Part shown: in pieces, positions 33,855 through 42,793 of the stretch | Layout of the letters: each line of letters begins with the position of its first letter | How positions within the stretch are numbered: position 1 is the first letter of the stretch | Origin: Nocardioides luteus | Lineage (GTDB): Bacteria > Actinomycetota > Actinomycetes > Propionibacteriales > Nocardioidaceae | Reading direction: 5' to 3' | Length of the DNA stretch: 64,000 bases | NCBI RefSeq assembly: GCF_000960475.2 | Contig: NZ_JZDQ02000021.1 | Coordinates: 43,409-107,408 of the forward strand | Translations under genes and position numbers: made by a program | Notes under the pieces: model-generated | Seen by the model: only the letters and a program-made list of their open reading frames with translations | The model's database searches: none | What the model was told of the DNA's origin: nothing

Positions 33855-35495
33855 TCAGGCGCCTCCGACAGGATCGCCCAGTGCCAGCCGCGGCCAGTCG
33901 GCCAGATCACTCAGCATCTGCCGATCATGAGTCGCCACCACCACCGCCGCAGCCGTCGCCCGCAGCGCGGCGGTCAGCTCGTCGACCAACCGTGCCGAGA
34001 GATGGTTGGTCGGCTCGTCGAGGATCAGAAGATGCGGGCGCGACGCCAGCCGCAGCGCCAGCTCGAGCCGTCGCTGCTGCCCCTGGGACAACAGCGACGC
34101 AGGCGTACGCCGCGCCTCGGCGTCGACCAGACCGGTCGATCGCAACGATGGGATCGACCGCTCCGAGACCACCCCGGCGGCGGCCAGCCGCCCGCAGTGC
34201 TGCGCATAGATCTCGGCCGCGGTCAGCCCGGGAGCCCACTCCGGCTCCTCCTGTCCCACCAGCGCCACCCGCGCTCCCGGCGCGGTCCGGACCGACCCCG
34301 CGCCGGCCACGAGCGATCCGCCCAGCACCTGCAGCAACGTCGACTTGCCGGCACCGTTCGGACCGGTGACCAGCAGCCGGTCGCCGGCGTCGATCCCGAG
34401 GGAGACGGGTCCGGCCAGGCGGCCGGGTACGGCCACGTCGTCGCACCGCAACAGCGTGCCGGCACCCGGCGAGAGGGAAGGGAAGCCCAACGACATCGGC
34501 GGCTCCGGGACGGAGATCCGGTGCTCCTCGAGTGCCGCGAGATCCCGGTTGAAGGACCGCACCAACCCGGGAGCCCGGGTCTGTCGCTGATGCTTCCCGG
34601 TGCCCTTCGCCGGGCGCCACCCGGTGCTCAGCCGGTCCCGAGCCGCCGAGACGGAATCCTGCAGCCGCCGGTGCTCCTCCTGCTGAGCCGCGTAGTCCTG
34701 CTCCCAGCGATCTCGGTCGCGACGCCGACCCTCCTGCCAGCCCGGATAGCCTCCGGCGTACGTCCTGGCCCTCCCGTCCTCGCTCGGATCCAGATCCAGG
34801 AACTCGATGCCGACCTCGCGCAGCAGCAGCCGGTCGTGGGAGACGAGCACGACCCCGCCGGGATGAGCCCGGACCCGCTCGGTCAGGAACGCCAGCCCCG
34901 ACGCGTCCAGGTGGTTGGTCGGCTCGTCGAGCACGAGGAGGTCGTGGTGGGCCCCGAGCAGGCACGCGAGCCGCACCCGGTAGCGCTGGCCGACGGACAG
35001 GGTCGCCAGCTCCCGTGAGTGATCGGTGCACGCGCCGAGCGCCTCCAAGGCGATCTGCACCCGGCGGTCGGCATCCCAGGCATCCAGCGCGGTCGCCCGC
35101 TCCAAGGCGGCGGCGTACGTCCCGGAGGTGTCCGCCGGGTCGTCCGACAGCGCCGCGGCCGCCTCGTCGAGCGCCCGGAGGGCGTCGTGGGACTCCGCCA
35201 GGGCGGCGGAGGTGAGGGTGCCGACGGTGTCCCCTGGACGTACGGCCAGGGCTTGCTGCGCGATGCCGAGGCTGCCGTGCCGCTGGACGCGGCCGGTGTC
35301 GGGTTCGAGGAGCCCGGCCAGGACGTGCAGCAGTGTGGTCTTGCCCCGGCCGTTCTCGCCGACGACGGCCAGCCGGGACCGGTTGGTGGCGGAGACGGTC
35401 AGGGAGACGCCGCGCAGGACGGGGCGACCGCCACGGGTGACCGAGATGTCCTCGGCGCGCAGGTGGGCAGAGGTGTGATGGGTCTGTACAGACAC
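33855..35495 (-). CDS. ABC-F family ATP-binding protein (antibiotic-resistance/ribosome-protection type)
   Basis: A 546-residue protein with two ABC ATPase domains and no membrane segments. Domain 1: Walker A GENGRGKT (46-53), signature LSVGQ, Walker [13 protein letters not shown]. Domain 2: [33 protein letters not shown]. The linker ([41 protein letters not shown]) is a long helical pair like the P-site tRNA interaction motif. These are ABC-F features; members in actinobacteria protect ribosomes from macrolides, lincosamides or pleuromutilins. A 14-codon leader with an attenuator-like structure precedes it (35548-35640), supporting drug-inducible expression. The start is GTG at 35495. Confidence 0.9.
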   Translation of the reverse strand: MSVQTHHTSAHLRAEDISVTRGGRPVLRGVSLTVSATNRSRLAVVGENGRGKTTLLHVLAGLLEPDTGRVQRHGSLGIAQQALAVRPGDTVGTLTSAALAESHDALRALDEAAAALSDDPADTSGTYAAALERATALDAWDADRRVQIALEALGACTDHSRELATLSVGQRYRVRLACLLGAHHDLLVLDEPTNHLDASGLAFLTERVRAHPGGVVLVSHDRLLLREVGIEFLDLDPSEDGRARTYAGGYPGWQEGRRRDRDRWEQDYAAQQEEHRRLQDSVSAARDRLSTGWRPAKGTGKHQRQTRAPGLVRSFNRDLAALEEHRISVPEPPMSLGFPSLSPGAGTLLRCDDVAVPGRLAGPVSLGIDAGDRLLVTGPNGAGKSTLLQVLGGSLVAGAGSVRTAPGARVALVGQEEPEWAPGLTAAEIYAQHCGRLAAAGVVSERSIPSLRSTGLVDAEARRTPASLLSQGQQRRLELALRLASRPHLLILDEPTNHLSARLVDELTAALRATAAAVVVATHDRQMLSDLADWPRLALGDPVGGA

Positions 35496-35547
35496 GAAGG
35501 TGAACTTCCAGCTCGCATACGGGAGCCGGGAGCGCGAGAGCAGCTAC

Positions 35548-35606
35548 CCGGCTGATGGCCGGACAGCGGCGTGAGTATTCCTCGCAGCGCCGCCGTCAGG
35601 CGGCGG
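35548..35606 (-). promoter_or_regulatory. Attenuator-like alternative hairpins before ABC-F gene
   Basis: Hairpin 1: CCGCCG/CGGCGG (35590-35606) with the leader-peptide stop codon in its 5-base loop. An alternative pairing GCGGCG with CGCCGC further downstream is mutually exclusive with it. A further hairpin CCGGC-N5-GCCGG lies at 35548-35562. A ribosome stalled on the leader would cover the first arm and switch the fold. The model is inferred from sequence. Confidence 0.5.
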
Positions 35607-35640
35607 GCCGCAGGCGCATGTGAGCGATGCCGAGATGCAT
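35596..35640 (-). CDS. Leader peptide MHLGIAHMRLRPAA for ABC-F gene
   Basis: A 14-codon ORF, ATG at 35640 to TGA at 35596. The peptide is MHLGIAHMRLRPAA. It contains MRLR, the Arg-Leu-Arg (+x+) motif at which ribosomes stall in the presence of macrolides on erm-type leaders such as ErmDL. TACGAT at 35647-35652 is a plausible -10, making the leader nearly leaderless. The stop codon lies in the loop of a GC-rich hairpin. It is too short to be called by length, but position, motif and structure agree. Confidence 0.6.
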   Translation of the reverse strand: MHLGIAHMRLRPAA

Positions 35641-35836
35641 GGCTCCATCGTAGAGAACGACGACCCGTCCACGCGAACCGTTATTCGCCGAGCGGGAAGA
35701 AATAAACGCCGAGCCGGCGCTGTTGGTCCTCCCCCACGGGGACCCGCAGAACCGGCCCGGCATCTCCAGTATGCGTCCTATCGACGCACCGGCATAACCA
35801 CACGCCCGAATTCGTACTTTAGTTACCGAATGCGGA

Positions 35837-35870
35837 CGACGGCGCCGTCTTTCGAAGCACGACGCCGTCG
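35837..35870 (-). terminator. Hairpin after M4 peptidase gene
   Basis: CGACGGCG (35837-35844) and CGCCGTCG (35863-35870) form an 8-bp stem with an 18-base loop, 32 bp beyond the M4 peptidase stop. It probably ends that transcript before the ABC-F leader promoter on the same strand. Between this and 35660 I see no gene; the stretch is relatively AT-rich. Confidence 0.5.
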
Positions 35871-35901
35871 AAACAACCCGCTCGATGAAGGTGCGACCTG
35901 G

Positions 35902-37572
35902 TCAGTTCACCGAGACCGCGGACCAGGCGGCCTTGACCGCGGCGACCTCGGGGCTGGAGGCGCCGTAGAGGTCGGTCGCAGCCGAGATCGTGCCGGTGCG
36001 AGCAGAGGCGTAGTTGGTCGTGGAGGTGAAGTAGGTCGTCAGCGCGCGGAACCAGATCTTCTCCGCCTTCGCCCGGCCGATGCCGGCGACCGTCGAGTTG
36101 TTGCAGGTCGGGCTGTTGTGCGCGACGCCACCGATCGTCTTCGCCCCGGACCCCTCGGCCAGCAGGTAGAAGAAGTGGTTGCCGACGCCGGACGAGTAGT
36201 GCACGTCGAGGTTGCCGACCGACGACGACCAGCAGTTGACCGAGGACCCGTCGGAGTCCGGGTCGTCCATCCGGCGCAGCCCCTGGGTGTTGTTTCCCTT
36301 GAGGAAGAAGCGCTCACCGATCAGGTAGTCGCCGGCATCGCTGGAGTTGTTCGCGTAGAACTCCACCATCGTGCCGAAGATGTCCGAGGTGGCCTCGTTG
36401 AGCCCACCTGACTCGCCGGAGTACTCCAGGCCGGCGGTGTTCTCGGTGACACCGTGCGACATCTCGTGACCGGCCACGTCGAGCGAGGTCAGCGGGCCGT
36501 ACGTGGTGCCGTCACCGTCGCCGTACGTCATCTTGGTGCCGTCCCAGAACGCGTTCACGTAGTTCGACCCGTAGTGGACGCGGTTGTAGGAGCCCGAGCC
36601 GTTGCCGAAGATCCCGTTGCGGCCGTGGACGTTCTTGTAGTAGTCCCAGGTGACGTTGGTGCCGTACTGGGCGTCGGCCGCCGCGGTCGCCCGGTTGGAG
36701 TTGAGCCCGTTGCCGAACGTGGTCGTCGACGAGGTCACCAGGGTGCCCGTCGAGCAGCCCCAGCCGAGCAGCTGGCACAGGGTGCTGTCGGTCGCGTTCT
36801 TCATGTCGGTGGTGTACGTCCCACCGCGGGTGGCGTCCTTGAGCTGGTAGGTCGAGCCGCTCTGGGTGACCTGCAGCGGCACAGTGCCGGAGTAGAGCGT
36901 CTGGCCGGAGCCGTCGGCGGTCTCGATGCCCTCGATGCGGCGCAGCACCTTGCCGGTGCCGGCGTCGACGTACGTCGCGAGGCGGGAGGGGGTGCCGTCG
37001 GCCTGCTTGCCCTTGGTGGTCACCCGCCACACCAGCGTCGGGGTGCCCTCGCTCGCGTCGACCACGAGCTCGGGCGCGTGCTTCTTGTCGGCCTCGAGCC
37101 CGCTGATCGCCTTGGTGACGGCGTCCAGGGTCAGCGCGGCCTTCGTGGCCGCGGTCTCGGTGAGGGTCGGCTTCACCGAGAGGTCGAGCACCTGAGTCAG
37201 CCCCTGGGAGACCGAGGTCAGGGCGCCGGCCTCGGTCTGGTGGGCGACCAGGTCGCCGCCGACGACCTCGAGGCCCTTGTAGGTCCGGTTCATCCGCACG
37301 TGGGTGGCACCGTTGGCGTCCTTCAGGGTCACCACGGGCTCGAGCTCCTGGCCCGCGCCGACCTTCCAGGTCGACGGCTTGCTGGTCAGCGCACTGATGG
37401 CCTTCTCGGCGATCGACTCGTCGTGGATGATCTTCTGGGCGGCCAGCGACTCTGGCGTGATGGAGGCGGAGTCGGCGGGGGTGGCGCCGGCGGGACCCCC
37501 GAAGGAGGCGATGAAGGCAGTTCCTGCAACAGCGGCGGCGGTGGCCGCTCCCGCTACTCGAGCAATACGCAT
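35902..37572 (-). CDS. Secreted M4-family (thermolysin-like) metalloprotease
   Basis: A 556-residue preproenzyme. Signal peptide residues 1-30 (MRIARVAGAATAAAVAGTAFIASFGGPAGA); an FTP/PepSY propeptide up to about residue 205 (MNRTYKGLEVVGGDLVAHQTEAGAL, LVWRVTTKG); then the catalytic domain with zinc site HEMSH at 369-373 and Glu393 in GGLNEATSD, and the C-terminal M4 domain with active-site region VGNLDVHYSSGVGNHFFYLLAEG. It digests proteins outside the cell after self-processing. The start at 37572 has GAGGAGA upstream. It is monocistronic: a hairpin follows and an AT-rich promoter region precedes it. Confidence 0.95.
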   Translation of the reverse strand: MRIARVAGAATAAAVAGTAFIASFGGPAGATPADSASITPESLAAQKIIHDESIAEKAISALTSKPSTWKVGAGQELEPVVTLKDANGATHVRMNRTYKGLEVVGGDLVAHQTEAGALTSVSQGLTQVLDLSVKPTLTETAATKAALTLDAVTKAISGLEADKKHAPELVVDASEGTPTLVWRVTTKGKQADGTPSRLATYVDAGTGKVLRRIEGIETADGSGQTLYSGTVPLQVTQSGSTYQLKDATRGGTYTTDMKNATDSTLCQLLGWGCSTGTLVTSSTTTFGNGLNSNRATAAADAQYGTNVTWDYYKNVHGRNGIFGNGSGSYNRVHYGSNYVNAFWDGTKMTYGDGDGTTYGPLTSLDVAGHEMSHGVTENTAGLEYSGESGGLNEATSDIFGTMVEFYANNSSDAGDYLIGERFFLKGNNTQGLRRMDDPDSDGSSVNCWSSSVGNLDVHYSSGVGNHFFYLLAEGSGAKTIGGVAHNSPTCNNSTVAGIGRAKAEKIWFRALTTYFTSTTNYASARTGTISAATDLYGASSPEVAAVKAAWSAVSVN

Positions 37573-37737
37573 CGTGGGGTTCTCCTCGATTGTGGGGACC
37601 GGGATGAACGGAATCCTTGCACCCGAATCGATAGCGCGAAGAAACAATTTCCTGCAATGCGTATTTATGAAGATGGCTCCCCGCGTAACCTCTTTACGTT
37701 GTTATCGAATATTAACCAATACCCCTACCCCCAGGGG

Positions 37738-39690
37738 TCACCAGATCCGCACGCGCTCCTCCGGATCGAGCCACAGACCGTCGCCGGGAGCGGTGCCGAA
37801 GACCTCGTGGAACTCGTCCAGGTTGCGCGCGATGTTGGCACGGAACTCCGGCGGGCTGTGCGGGTCGATCGTCAGGTACTGCTGCGCCTGCTCCTTGCGG
37901 CGCACCGTACGCCACACGTAGGCCCAGTTGAGGAAGAGCCGCTGCCGGTCGCCGACGCCGGCCGAGCCGCCGGTGGCGAGCATGTAGGCGGTGTGCGCGA
38001 TCGTCAGGCCCCCGAGGTCGCCGATGTTCTCGCCGACGGTCAGCGCACCGTTGACGAACTCGCCCGGCAGGTCCCGCGGGGAGAGCTTGGAGTACTGCTC
38101 GATCAGCGCCTTGGTCTTCACCTCGAAGGCCGCCTTGTCCTCCGGTGACCACCAGTCCTGCATGTTGCCGTCGCCGTCGAACTGCGCGCCCTGGTCGTCG
38201 AAGCCGTGGCCGACCTCGTGGCCGATCACGGCGCCGATGCCGCCGTAGTTCTCCGCCGGGTGGGCGTCCTTGTCGAAGAAGGGGCGCTGCAGGATGCCGG
38301 CTGGGAAGCAGATCTCGTTGGTGCCCGGGTTGTAGTAGGCGTTGACCGTCTGCGGCAGCATGAACCACTCGTCACGGTCGACCGGCCCACCGAGCTTGCC
38401 GAGCTGCCGGTCGGTCTCGAACACGCTCGCCGCGGAGACGTTGCCGATCAGGTCGTCCTTGCTGATCTGCAGCGCCGAGTAGTCGCGCCACTTGTTCGGG
38501 TAGCCGATCTTCGGCGTGAACTTGTCGAGCTTCTCGTAGGCCTTCTCCTTGGTCTCCTCGCCCATCCAGTCGAGCTCGGAGATCGACTTGCGGTAGGCCT
38601 CCAGGAGGTTGTGGACGAGCTCGTCCATCTGGGCCTTCGCCTCGGGCGGGAAGTGCCGCGCGGCGTACTCCTTGCCGACCGCCTCCCCGATCGCGCCCTC
38701 GACCAGCCCGACCCCGCGCTTCCAGCGTTCGCGCAGCTCAGGGGTGCCGTTGAGGGTGCGGCCGTAGAAGTCGAAGTTGGTCTCGACGAAGTCGTCGGTC
38801 AGGTAGGGCGCCGCCCAGCGCAGCACGTGGAAGTAGAGCCACAGCTTCCAGTCGTCGATGTCGACCTCGCCGAGCACGGTGGCCAGGTGGGCGAAGTAGG
38901 ACGGCTGCCGCACGACCACCTCACCGAGCACCTCCTCGGTGGTCAGCTTCGAGCCGGAGAGGTTGCGGACGTACGCATCCCAGTTGAAGTTGGGGGCCAG
39001 CTCGCGCAGCTCGGCGAGGGTGAGCAGGTTGTAGGTCTTCTGCTTGTCGCGGGTCTCCTCGCGCGCCCAGTGGCCCTCGGCCAGGCGGGTGTCGATCCGG
39101 ATGATCGTCTCGGCGGCCGCACGCGGGTCGGGGTGCTCGGCGAGGGTGTAGAGCCGTTCGAGGTAGTCGGCGTACTTGCCGAGCACCTCGGCGAACTTCT
39201 CGTCGAAGTAGTAGTCCTTGTCGGGCAGCCCGAGGCCACCCTGGAGCAGGTTGAAGATGTAGCGGTCGGACTGCTTGTCGTCGTTGTCGACGTAGGACCC
39301 GAAGAGCCCGTGCCCACCGATCCGCTCGACCTCGCCCAGGAACGCCGCCAGGTCGTCCGCGTCGCGGAGCCCGTCCACGGCAGCCCTCAGGCCGTCGAGC
39401 GGCCGTACGCCGCGCTCGGCCACCGCGGCCTCGTCCATGAAGCTCGCGAAGAGGTCACCGATCTTCTGGGCGTCGCTACCCGGCTCGCCGCCGGAGGCCG
39501 CGAGCTCCTCGATGATCGCGCGCACGTCCTTCTCGGCCTGGTCGGCCAGCATCACGAACGGCCCCCAGCTGGACCGGTCGGCGGGAATCTCGACCTCCCG
39601 GAGCCAGGTGCCGTTGACGAACCCGAACAGGTCGTCCTGCGGCCGGATGCTGTCGTCCATGCCCGGGCGGGCATCATCAAGAATCGTCAC
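37738..39690 (-). CDS. M13-family zinc endopeptidase (neprilysin/PepO-like)
   Basis: A 650-residue metallopeptidase without signal peptide, so probably cytoplasmic like PepO. The N-terminal M13 domain starts RPQDDLFGFVNGTWL; the catalytic domain has NAYYNPGTNEICFPAGIL, zinc site HEVGH at 491-495 in GHEVGHGFDDQGAQFD, and the downstream GENIGDLGGL motif with the third ligand; it ends in the family pattern HSPPEFRANIARNLDEFHEVFG...GLWLDPEERVRIW. It cleaves small peptides. The start is GTG 39690, with ATG at 39660 as an alternative. No operon partner. Confidence 0.95.
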   Translation of the reverse strand: MTILDDARPGMDDSIRPQDDLFGFVNGTWLREVEIPADRSSWGPFVMLADQAEKDVRAIIEELAASGGEPGSDAQKIGDLFASFMDEAAVAERGVRPLDGLRAAVDGLRDADDLAAFLGEVERIGGHGLFGSYVDNDDKQSDRYIFNLLQGGLGLPDKDYYFDEKFAEVLGKYADYLERLYTLAEHPDPRAAAETIIRIDTRLAEGHWAREETRDKQKTYNLLTLAELRELAPNFNWDAYVRNLSGSKLTTEEVLGEVVVRQPSYFAHLATVLGEVDIDDWKLWLYFHVLRWAAPYLTDDFVETNFDFYGRTLNGTPELRERWKRGVGLVEGAIGEAVGKEYAARHFPPEAKAQMDELVHNLLEAYRKSISELDWMGEETKEKAYEKLDKFTPKIGYPNKWRDYSALQISKDDLIGNVSAASVFETDRQLGKLGGPVDRDEWFMLPQTVNAYYNPGTNEICFPAGILQRPFFDKDAHPAENYGGIGAVIGHEVGHGFDDQGAQFDGDGNMQDWWSPEDKAAFEVKTKALIEQYSKLSPRDLPGEFVNGALTVGENIGDLGGLTIAHTAYMLATGGSAGVGDRQRLFLNWAYVWRTVRRKEQAQQYLTIDPHSPPEFRANIARNLDEFHEVFGTAPGDGLWLDPEERVRIW

Positions 39691-39817
39691 AGGCCCCAGC
39701 GTAGATGCGGGCCCCCAAGCGCGTGGGCAACAACCCCACACATGCGGCGAAGTTGCACCACCTGGGCCAGAACCCGACGGAAGTTCCCCGCACCTGCACG
39801 GTTCTTGCCAGGCTGGA

Positions 39818-40750
39818 TCAGGACCAACCCGGGAAGTGGGCCCGCCACGCCTCGGAGAGCGTTGCCGGTACGCCGGGCTCGCCGCGGAGTCGCAGGACGC
39901 GGTGGATCCGCTCCAGGGTCCGGCCGGGCGACTTGTAGATGTCCTTCGCGACGAAGACCAGGATGCGCCACTGGTCGTCGTCGATGCCCTCGCGACGTTC
40001 GAGGTCGGCCTCCCACTGCTCGATGCGCTCGACATGCTGGCGGCCGTCGTACTCGAGGATCGTCTTCGAGCGGCGGTACGACAGGTCGTACTTGCGGCGC
40101 TCGACCTCGTCGCCGACCAAAAGGTTGACCTCGGGTTCAGGAAGTCCGGCGAGGACGATCAGCAGCCGGAGCCGGGTCTCCATCGGAGAGTCCACCCCGC
40201 TGCGTACGTGATCGGCGGCCGTCCGCGCGAGCGCAGCGCCTGGACCGGAGGCGTCGGCGCAGAACCTCCGCAGCGTCTGCAGGTCGACCAGTCCGTTGCG
40301 CACCATGTGGTCGCCGACGATCACCAGGTCGACCAGGGTCAGCTGGGTGGCCAGCTCGACGAAGACCTGCTGGGGCGCGGAGACGCGCGCGCCAGCGATC
40401 TCGTTGACCAGACCGCTCTTCCGGAGGTGGCAGGTCACGTCCCGGCGGCTGCGGCGGCGGCGCCGCTCGACGACCGTGACGTGCTCACCGGGAAGCGCCG
40501 GGATCGGCACGCCCAGAACCCTCGCGGCCGTGGCGTGGCTCGCCCACGCGTCGTCCCCGAACGGCAGCAGCGCGGCCTCGGCCATCAGCGCCGGCGTCAC
40601 CTCGACGGACGCGGAGACATAGATACCGTGCAGCAGGCGCTTGTAGGCAGGAGTGCGCAGCTCCTTCGCACTCCCCATCGCAGCAGCTGTCGCACGGACG
40701 AACGGCCGGCTCGGGTCGAACCGGACCTCGGGATCCTGACCAACTGTCAT
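39818..40750 (-). CDS. DUF559/AbiEi-like domain protein
   Basis: A 310-residue protein. The N-terminus (LRTPAYKRLLHGIYVSASVEVTPALMAEAALLPFGDDAWASHATAARVLGVPIP) looks like the AbiEi-type antitoxin winged-helix region, and the C-terminus (KYDLSYRRSKTILEYDGRQHVERIEQWEADLERREGIDDDQWRILVF) like the DUF559/Vsr-type endonuclease-like fold, with E...D...Q spacing. Such stand-alone proteins are abundant in actinobacteria, often in several copies. No AbiEii toxin is encoded nearby, so it is unlikely to be half of a toxin-antitoxin pair. Function unknown; nuclease activity is a guess. Confidence 0.75.
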   Translation of the reverse strand: MTVGQDPEVRFDPSRPFVRATAAAMGSAKELRTPAYKRLLHGIYVSASVEVTPALMAEAALLPFGDDAWASHATAARVLGVPIPALPGEHVTVVERRRRRSRRDVTCHLRKSGLVNEIAGARVSAPQQVFVELATQLTLVDLVIVGDHMVRNGLVDLQTLRRFCADASGPGAALARTAADHVRSGVDSPMETRLRLLIVLAGLPEPEVNLLVGDEVERRKYDLSYRRSKTILEYDGRQHVERIEQWEADLERREGIDDDQWRILVFVAKDIYKSPGRTLERIHRVLRLRGEPGVPATLSEAWRAHFPGWS

Positions 40751-40923
40751 GGGAACAAACGTCGGCGACCAGCGGCGACCTGTCACCCACAATCCGTACG
40801 CCCTGTGGATAACCCGCCACACCGATGACGGAAACCGCGCACGTGCGGGATTCTCACGCCCACCGAACGCTCAGGCGCTGCAACTTCCGCACACATGCAT
40901 GGAATCGCCCAACGTCCGGAGGA

Positions 40924-42132
40924 TCAGCCCGGTTTGACGATCCGGTTCATCTCGAAGTGCATGGGATCGGTCCATCGCCAGTTGCCGCCCCAGGTGAAGC
41001 CCCAGCGCTCGAAGATGGAGACGACGGTGCGGTCCATCTCGCCGACGGTGCCGCGCTGGTTGCCGGCGGTGTTGAGGTCGACGGCGGTGCCGAAGGCGTG
41101 GTTGGAGAGCTGGGTGGTGTTGGCGATGAAGCGGGGGTAGTAGCAGCCGGCGTACTGCGACGGGTCGATCTTCTTGGACAGCCCGCGGTCGACGACCTCC
41201 TGCAGGGCCGCGCGCAGCTGCGGGATCATCACCTTGTTGCAGGTCACCGAGCCGAGGATCGGCACCTGGGCGGTCACGATGTGGGAGCTCACCCAGCTCG
41301 AGGCGGGGGTGATGGTGCCGTCGCCGTTGGCCCGGTAGGTGTAGTTGCCGACGGCCTCGGCGACGGTGCCGACGACGTACGCCTTCTGGGGAGCGTTGGG
41401 GTCGAGGCCGGCGCGGGCGACGACGTCGAGGCGCTGGACGGAGGCGTCGGCGCCGACGACCTTCTGGATCGGCTTGACGACGCGGTTGGGGGCGATGGCG
41501 GCGGTGGAGACGATGAGCGCGTTGCCCTTCTCCATGCCCATCTCCTCGCCCCACTTGTGGTTGACGACGGCGGCGGCGAGGCCCGGCGGCTGGGGCGCGT
41601 ACGCACCGACGTGGACCGAGGTCGCATCCTTCTTCGAGCCGAGGCGTACGAAGCCGTCCTTGTCGGCCGGCAGCTCGTCCTGGCGCTCGGGGTCGATCGC
41701 CACCTCGCCTCCGGCCACACGCTGCCAGACCTCATCGGAGTCGGCGCTCTGGAAGGGGGCGAAGTTGCGGTAGGTCGAGGGGTCGACGGCGACGACCTTC
41801 ACCAGCCGTCCCTCGACGCTCACCTGGGCCATCGAGATCTGCTCGACGCCGGAGACACCGTCGAGAGACCGGATCTTCTTGACGTCGCCGGACGAGAGGG
41901 TGTCCTCGGACAGGATCAGCAGGTCGGTGGAGTGCAGCGTGCCCTCGCGCTTGCCGGGCATCGCCACCGCGTGCGACGGGTCGGCGACAGGACTCTCGTG
42001 CTTCGCGGGGCCGCTGGCGCTGGGACTGCCGCTCGGGGAGGCCGGCTTCGCCGGCTCGCCCGCACAGGCTGCCAGGGTCACCACGAGGACCGCCCCGATC
42101 GCCGCGGCCGCCCTCATCGAGACCTGTCGCAT
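40924..42132 (-). CDS. M15-family peptidase lipoprotein (D-Ala-D-Ala carboxypeptidase-like)
   Basis: A 402-residue protein. A lipoprotein signal (RAAAAIGAVLVVTLAACAGEP, lipobox LAAC) leads to a Ser/Pro-rich linker, then an N-terminal domain of about 170 residues (LLILSEDTLSSGDVKKIRSLDGVSGVEQISMAQVSVEGRLVKVV) that resembles a MacB-periplasmic-type fold. The C-terminal ~120 residues form the M15C peptidase domain: LSNHAFGTAVDLN gives the first His and Asp and DPMHFEM the last His of the zinc site. It likely trims cell-wall peptides at the membrane's outer face. The start at 42132 has GGGAGGTGA close upstream. Confidence 0.85.
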   Translation of the reverse strand: MRQVSMRAAAAIGAVLVVTLAACAGEPAKPASPSGSPSASGPAKHESPVADPSHAVAMPGKREGTLHSTDLLILSEDTLSSGDVKKIRSLDGVSGVEQISMAQVSVEGRLVKVVAVDPSTYRNFAPFQSADSDEVWQRVAGGEVAIDPERQDELPADKDGFVRLGSKKDATSVHVGAYAPQPPGLAAAVVNHKWGEEMGMEKGNALIVSTAAIAPNRVVKPIQKVVGADASVQRLDVVARAGLDPNAPQKAYVVGTVAEAVGNYTYRANGDGTITPASSWVSSHIVTAQVPILGSVTCNKVMIPQLRAALQEVVDRGLSKKIDPSQYAGCYYPRFIANTTQLSNHAFGTAVDLNTAGNQRGTVGEMDRTVVSIFERWGFTWGGNWRWTDPMHFEMNRIVKPG

Positions 42133-42193
42133 CCAGTCACCTCCCCGCAGGAAGGTTAGGCGAGGGCTGGTGAGCACCCAACTCGCGGGTAAC

Positions 42194-42766
42194 TCAGCCG
42201 AGGACCCGCGACACCAGCCAGGAGATGTCGTCGGCGGTCTCGTCGGGCGTCTTCGTGGGCTGCATGACGTGGCTGAGCACGACGCGCACGATCGTCTCGA
42301 TGGCGACATCGGCCTGATGCTCGGTCAGCCCGTGGTCGAACCTCTTGATGTGCTCGTGGATGATCTCGGTCGCGTAGCCGAGCAGCCCCTCGCTGTGGCT
42401 GGTCAGGTAGGGCAGCAGCTCGGTGTCGGCGCCGTGCGTCGCCGAGACCACCGCGTGCAGCAGCTTGTTGTCCTGGGCGCGGTCGAGCACGCCGTACGTC
42501 GCCTGGCGGATCGCCTTGAGGAAGTCGTCCTCCTCCTCGTCGAAGGCCGCGCTCACCACAGCGAGGAACTGCTCCAGCTCGCGCAGGATCAGCGACTTGG
42601 CCAGCGCCGGCTTGGCGCCGATGTCGTTGTAGACGGTCTGCCGGCTGACCCCGCACCGCTCCGCGATGCGCGACATCGTCACGCTCGCCCACCCGGTCTC
42701 GGTCGTCATCTCGACGGCAGCGTCGAGGATCCGCTGACGGGTGTTTTCAGGTACTCCGGCCGCCAT
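42194..42766 (-). CDS. alkU: TetR family regulator of alkane hydroxylase operon
   Basis: A 190-residue TetR protein. HTH region: TRQRILDAAVEMTTETGWASVTMSRIAERCGVSRQTVYNDIGAKPALAKSLI. The C-terminal domain (ELEQFLAVVSAAFDEEEDDFLKAIRQATYGVLDRAQDNKLLHAVV, DHGLTEHQADVAIETIVRVVLSHVMQP) is of the AlkU/AlkX type found directly after alkB in actinobacteria. It lies 27 bp downstream of the alkB-rubredoxin gene on the same strand, so it is co-transcribed and would autoregulate the operon through the palindrome at 44226-44252. Confidence 0.88.
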   Translation of the reverse strand: MAAGVPENTRQRILDAAVEMTTETGWASVTMSRIAERCGVSRQTVYNDIGAKPALAKSLILRELEQFLAVVSAAFDEEEDDFLKAIRQATYGVLDRAQDNKLLHAVVSATHGADTELLPYLTSHSEGLLGYATEIIHEHIKRFDHGLTEHQADVAIETIVRVVLSHVMQPTKTPDETADDISWLVSRVLG

Positions 42767-42793
42767 GGGGCCAGAGTCTAGTGCGCCCGGCCC

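Noticed and set aside
37690..37740. CCCC/GGGG runs after the M13 gene as terminator
   Set aside because: The possible stem is only four pairs with shifting register; not convincing.
36454..38148. 564-codon plus-strand open frame
   Set aside because: Spans antisense to two unrelated peptidase genes, so it cannot be a conserved gene.
39818..40750. AbiE-type toxin-antitoxin system
   Set aside because: The AbiEi-like N-terminus has no AbiEii nucleotidyltransferase partner nearby and the C-terminus is DUF559-like.
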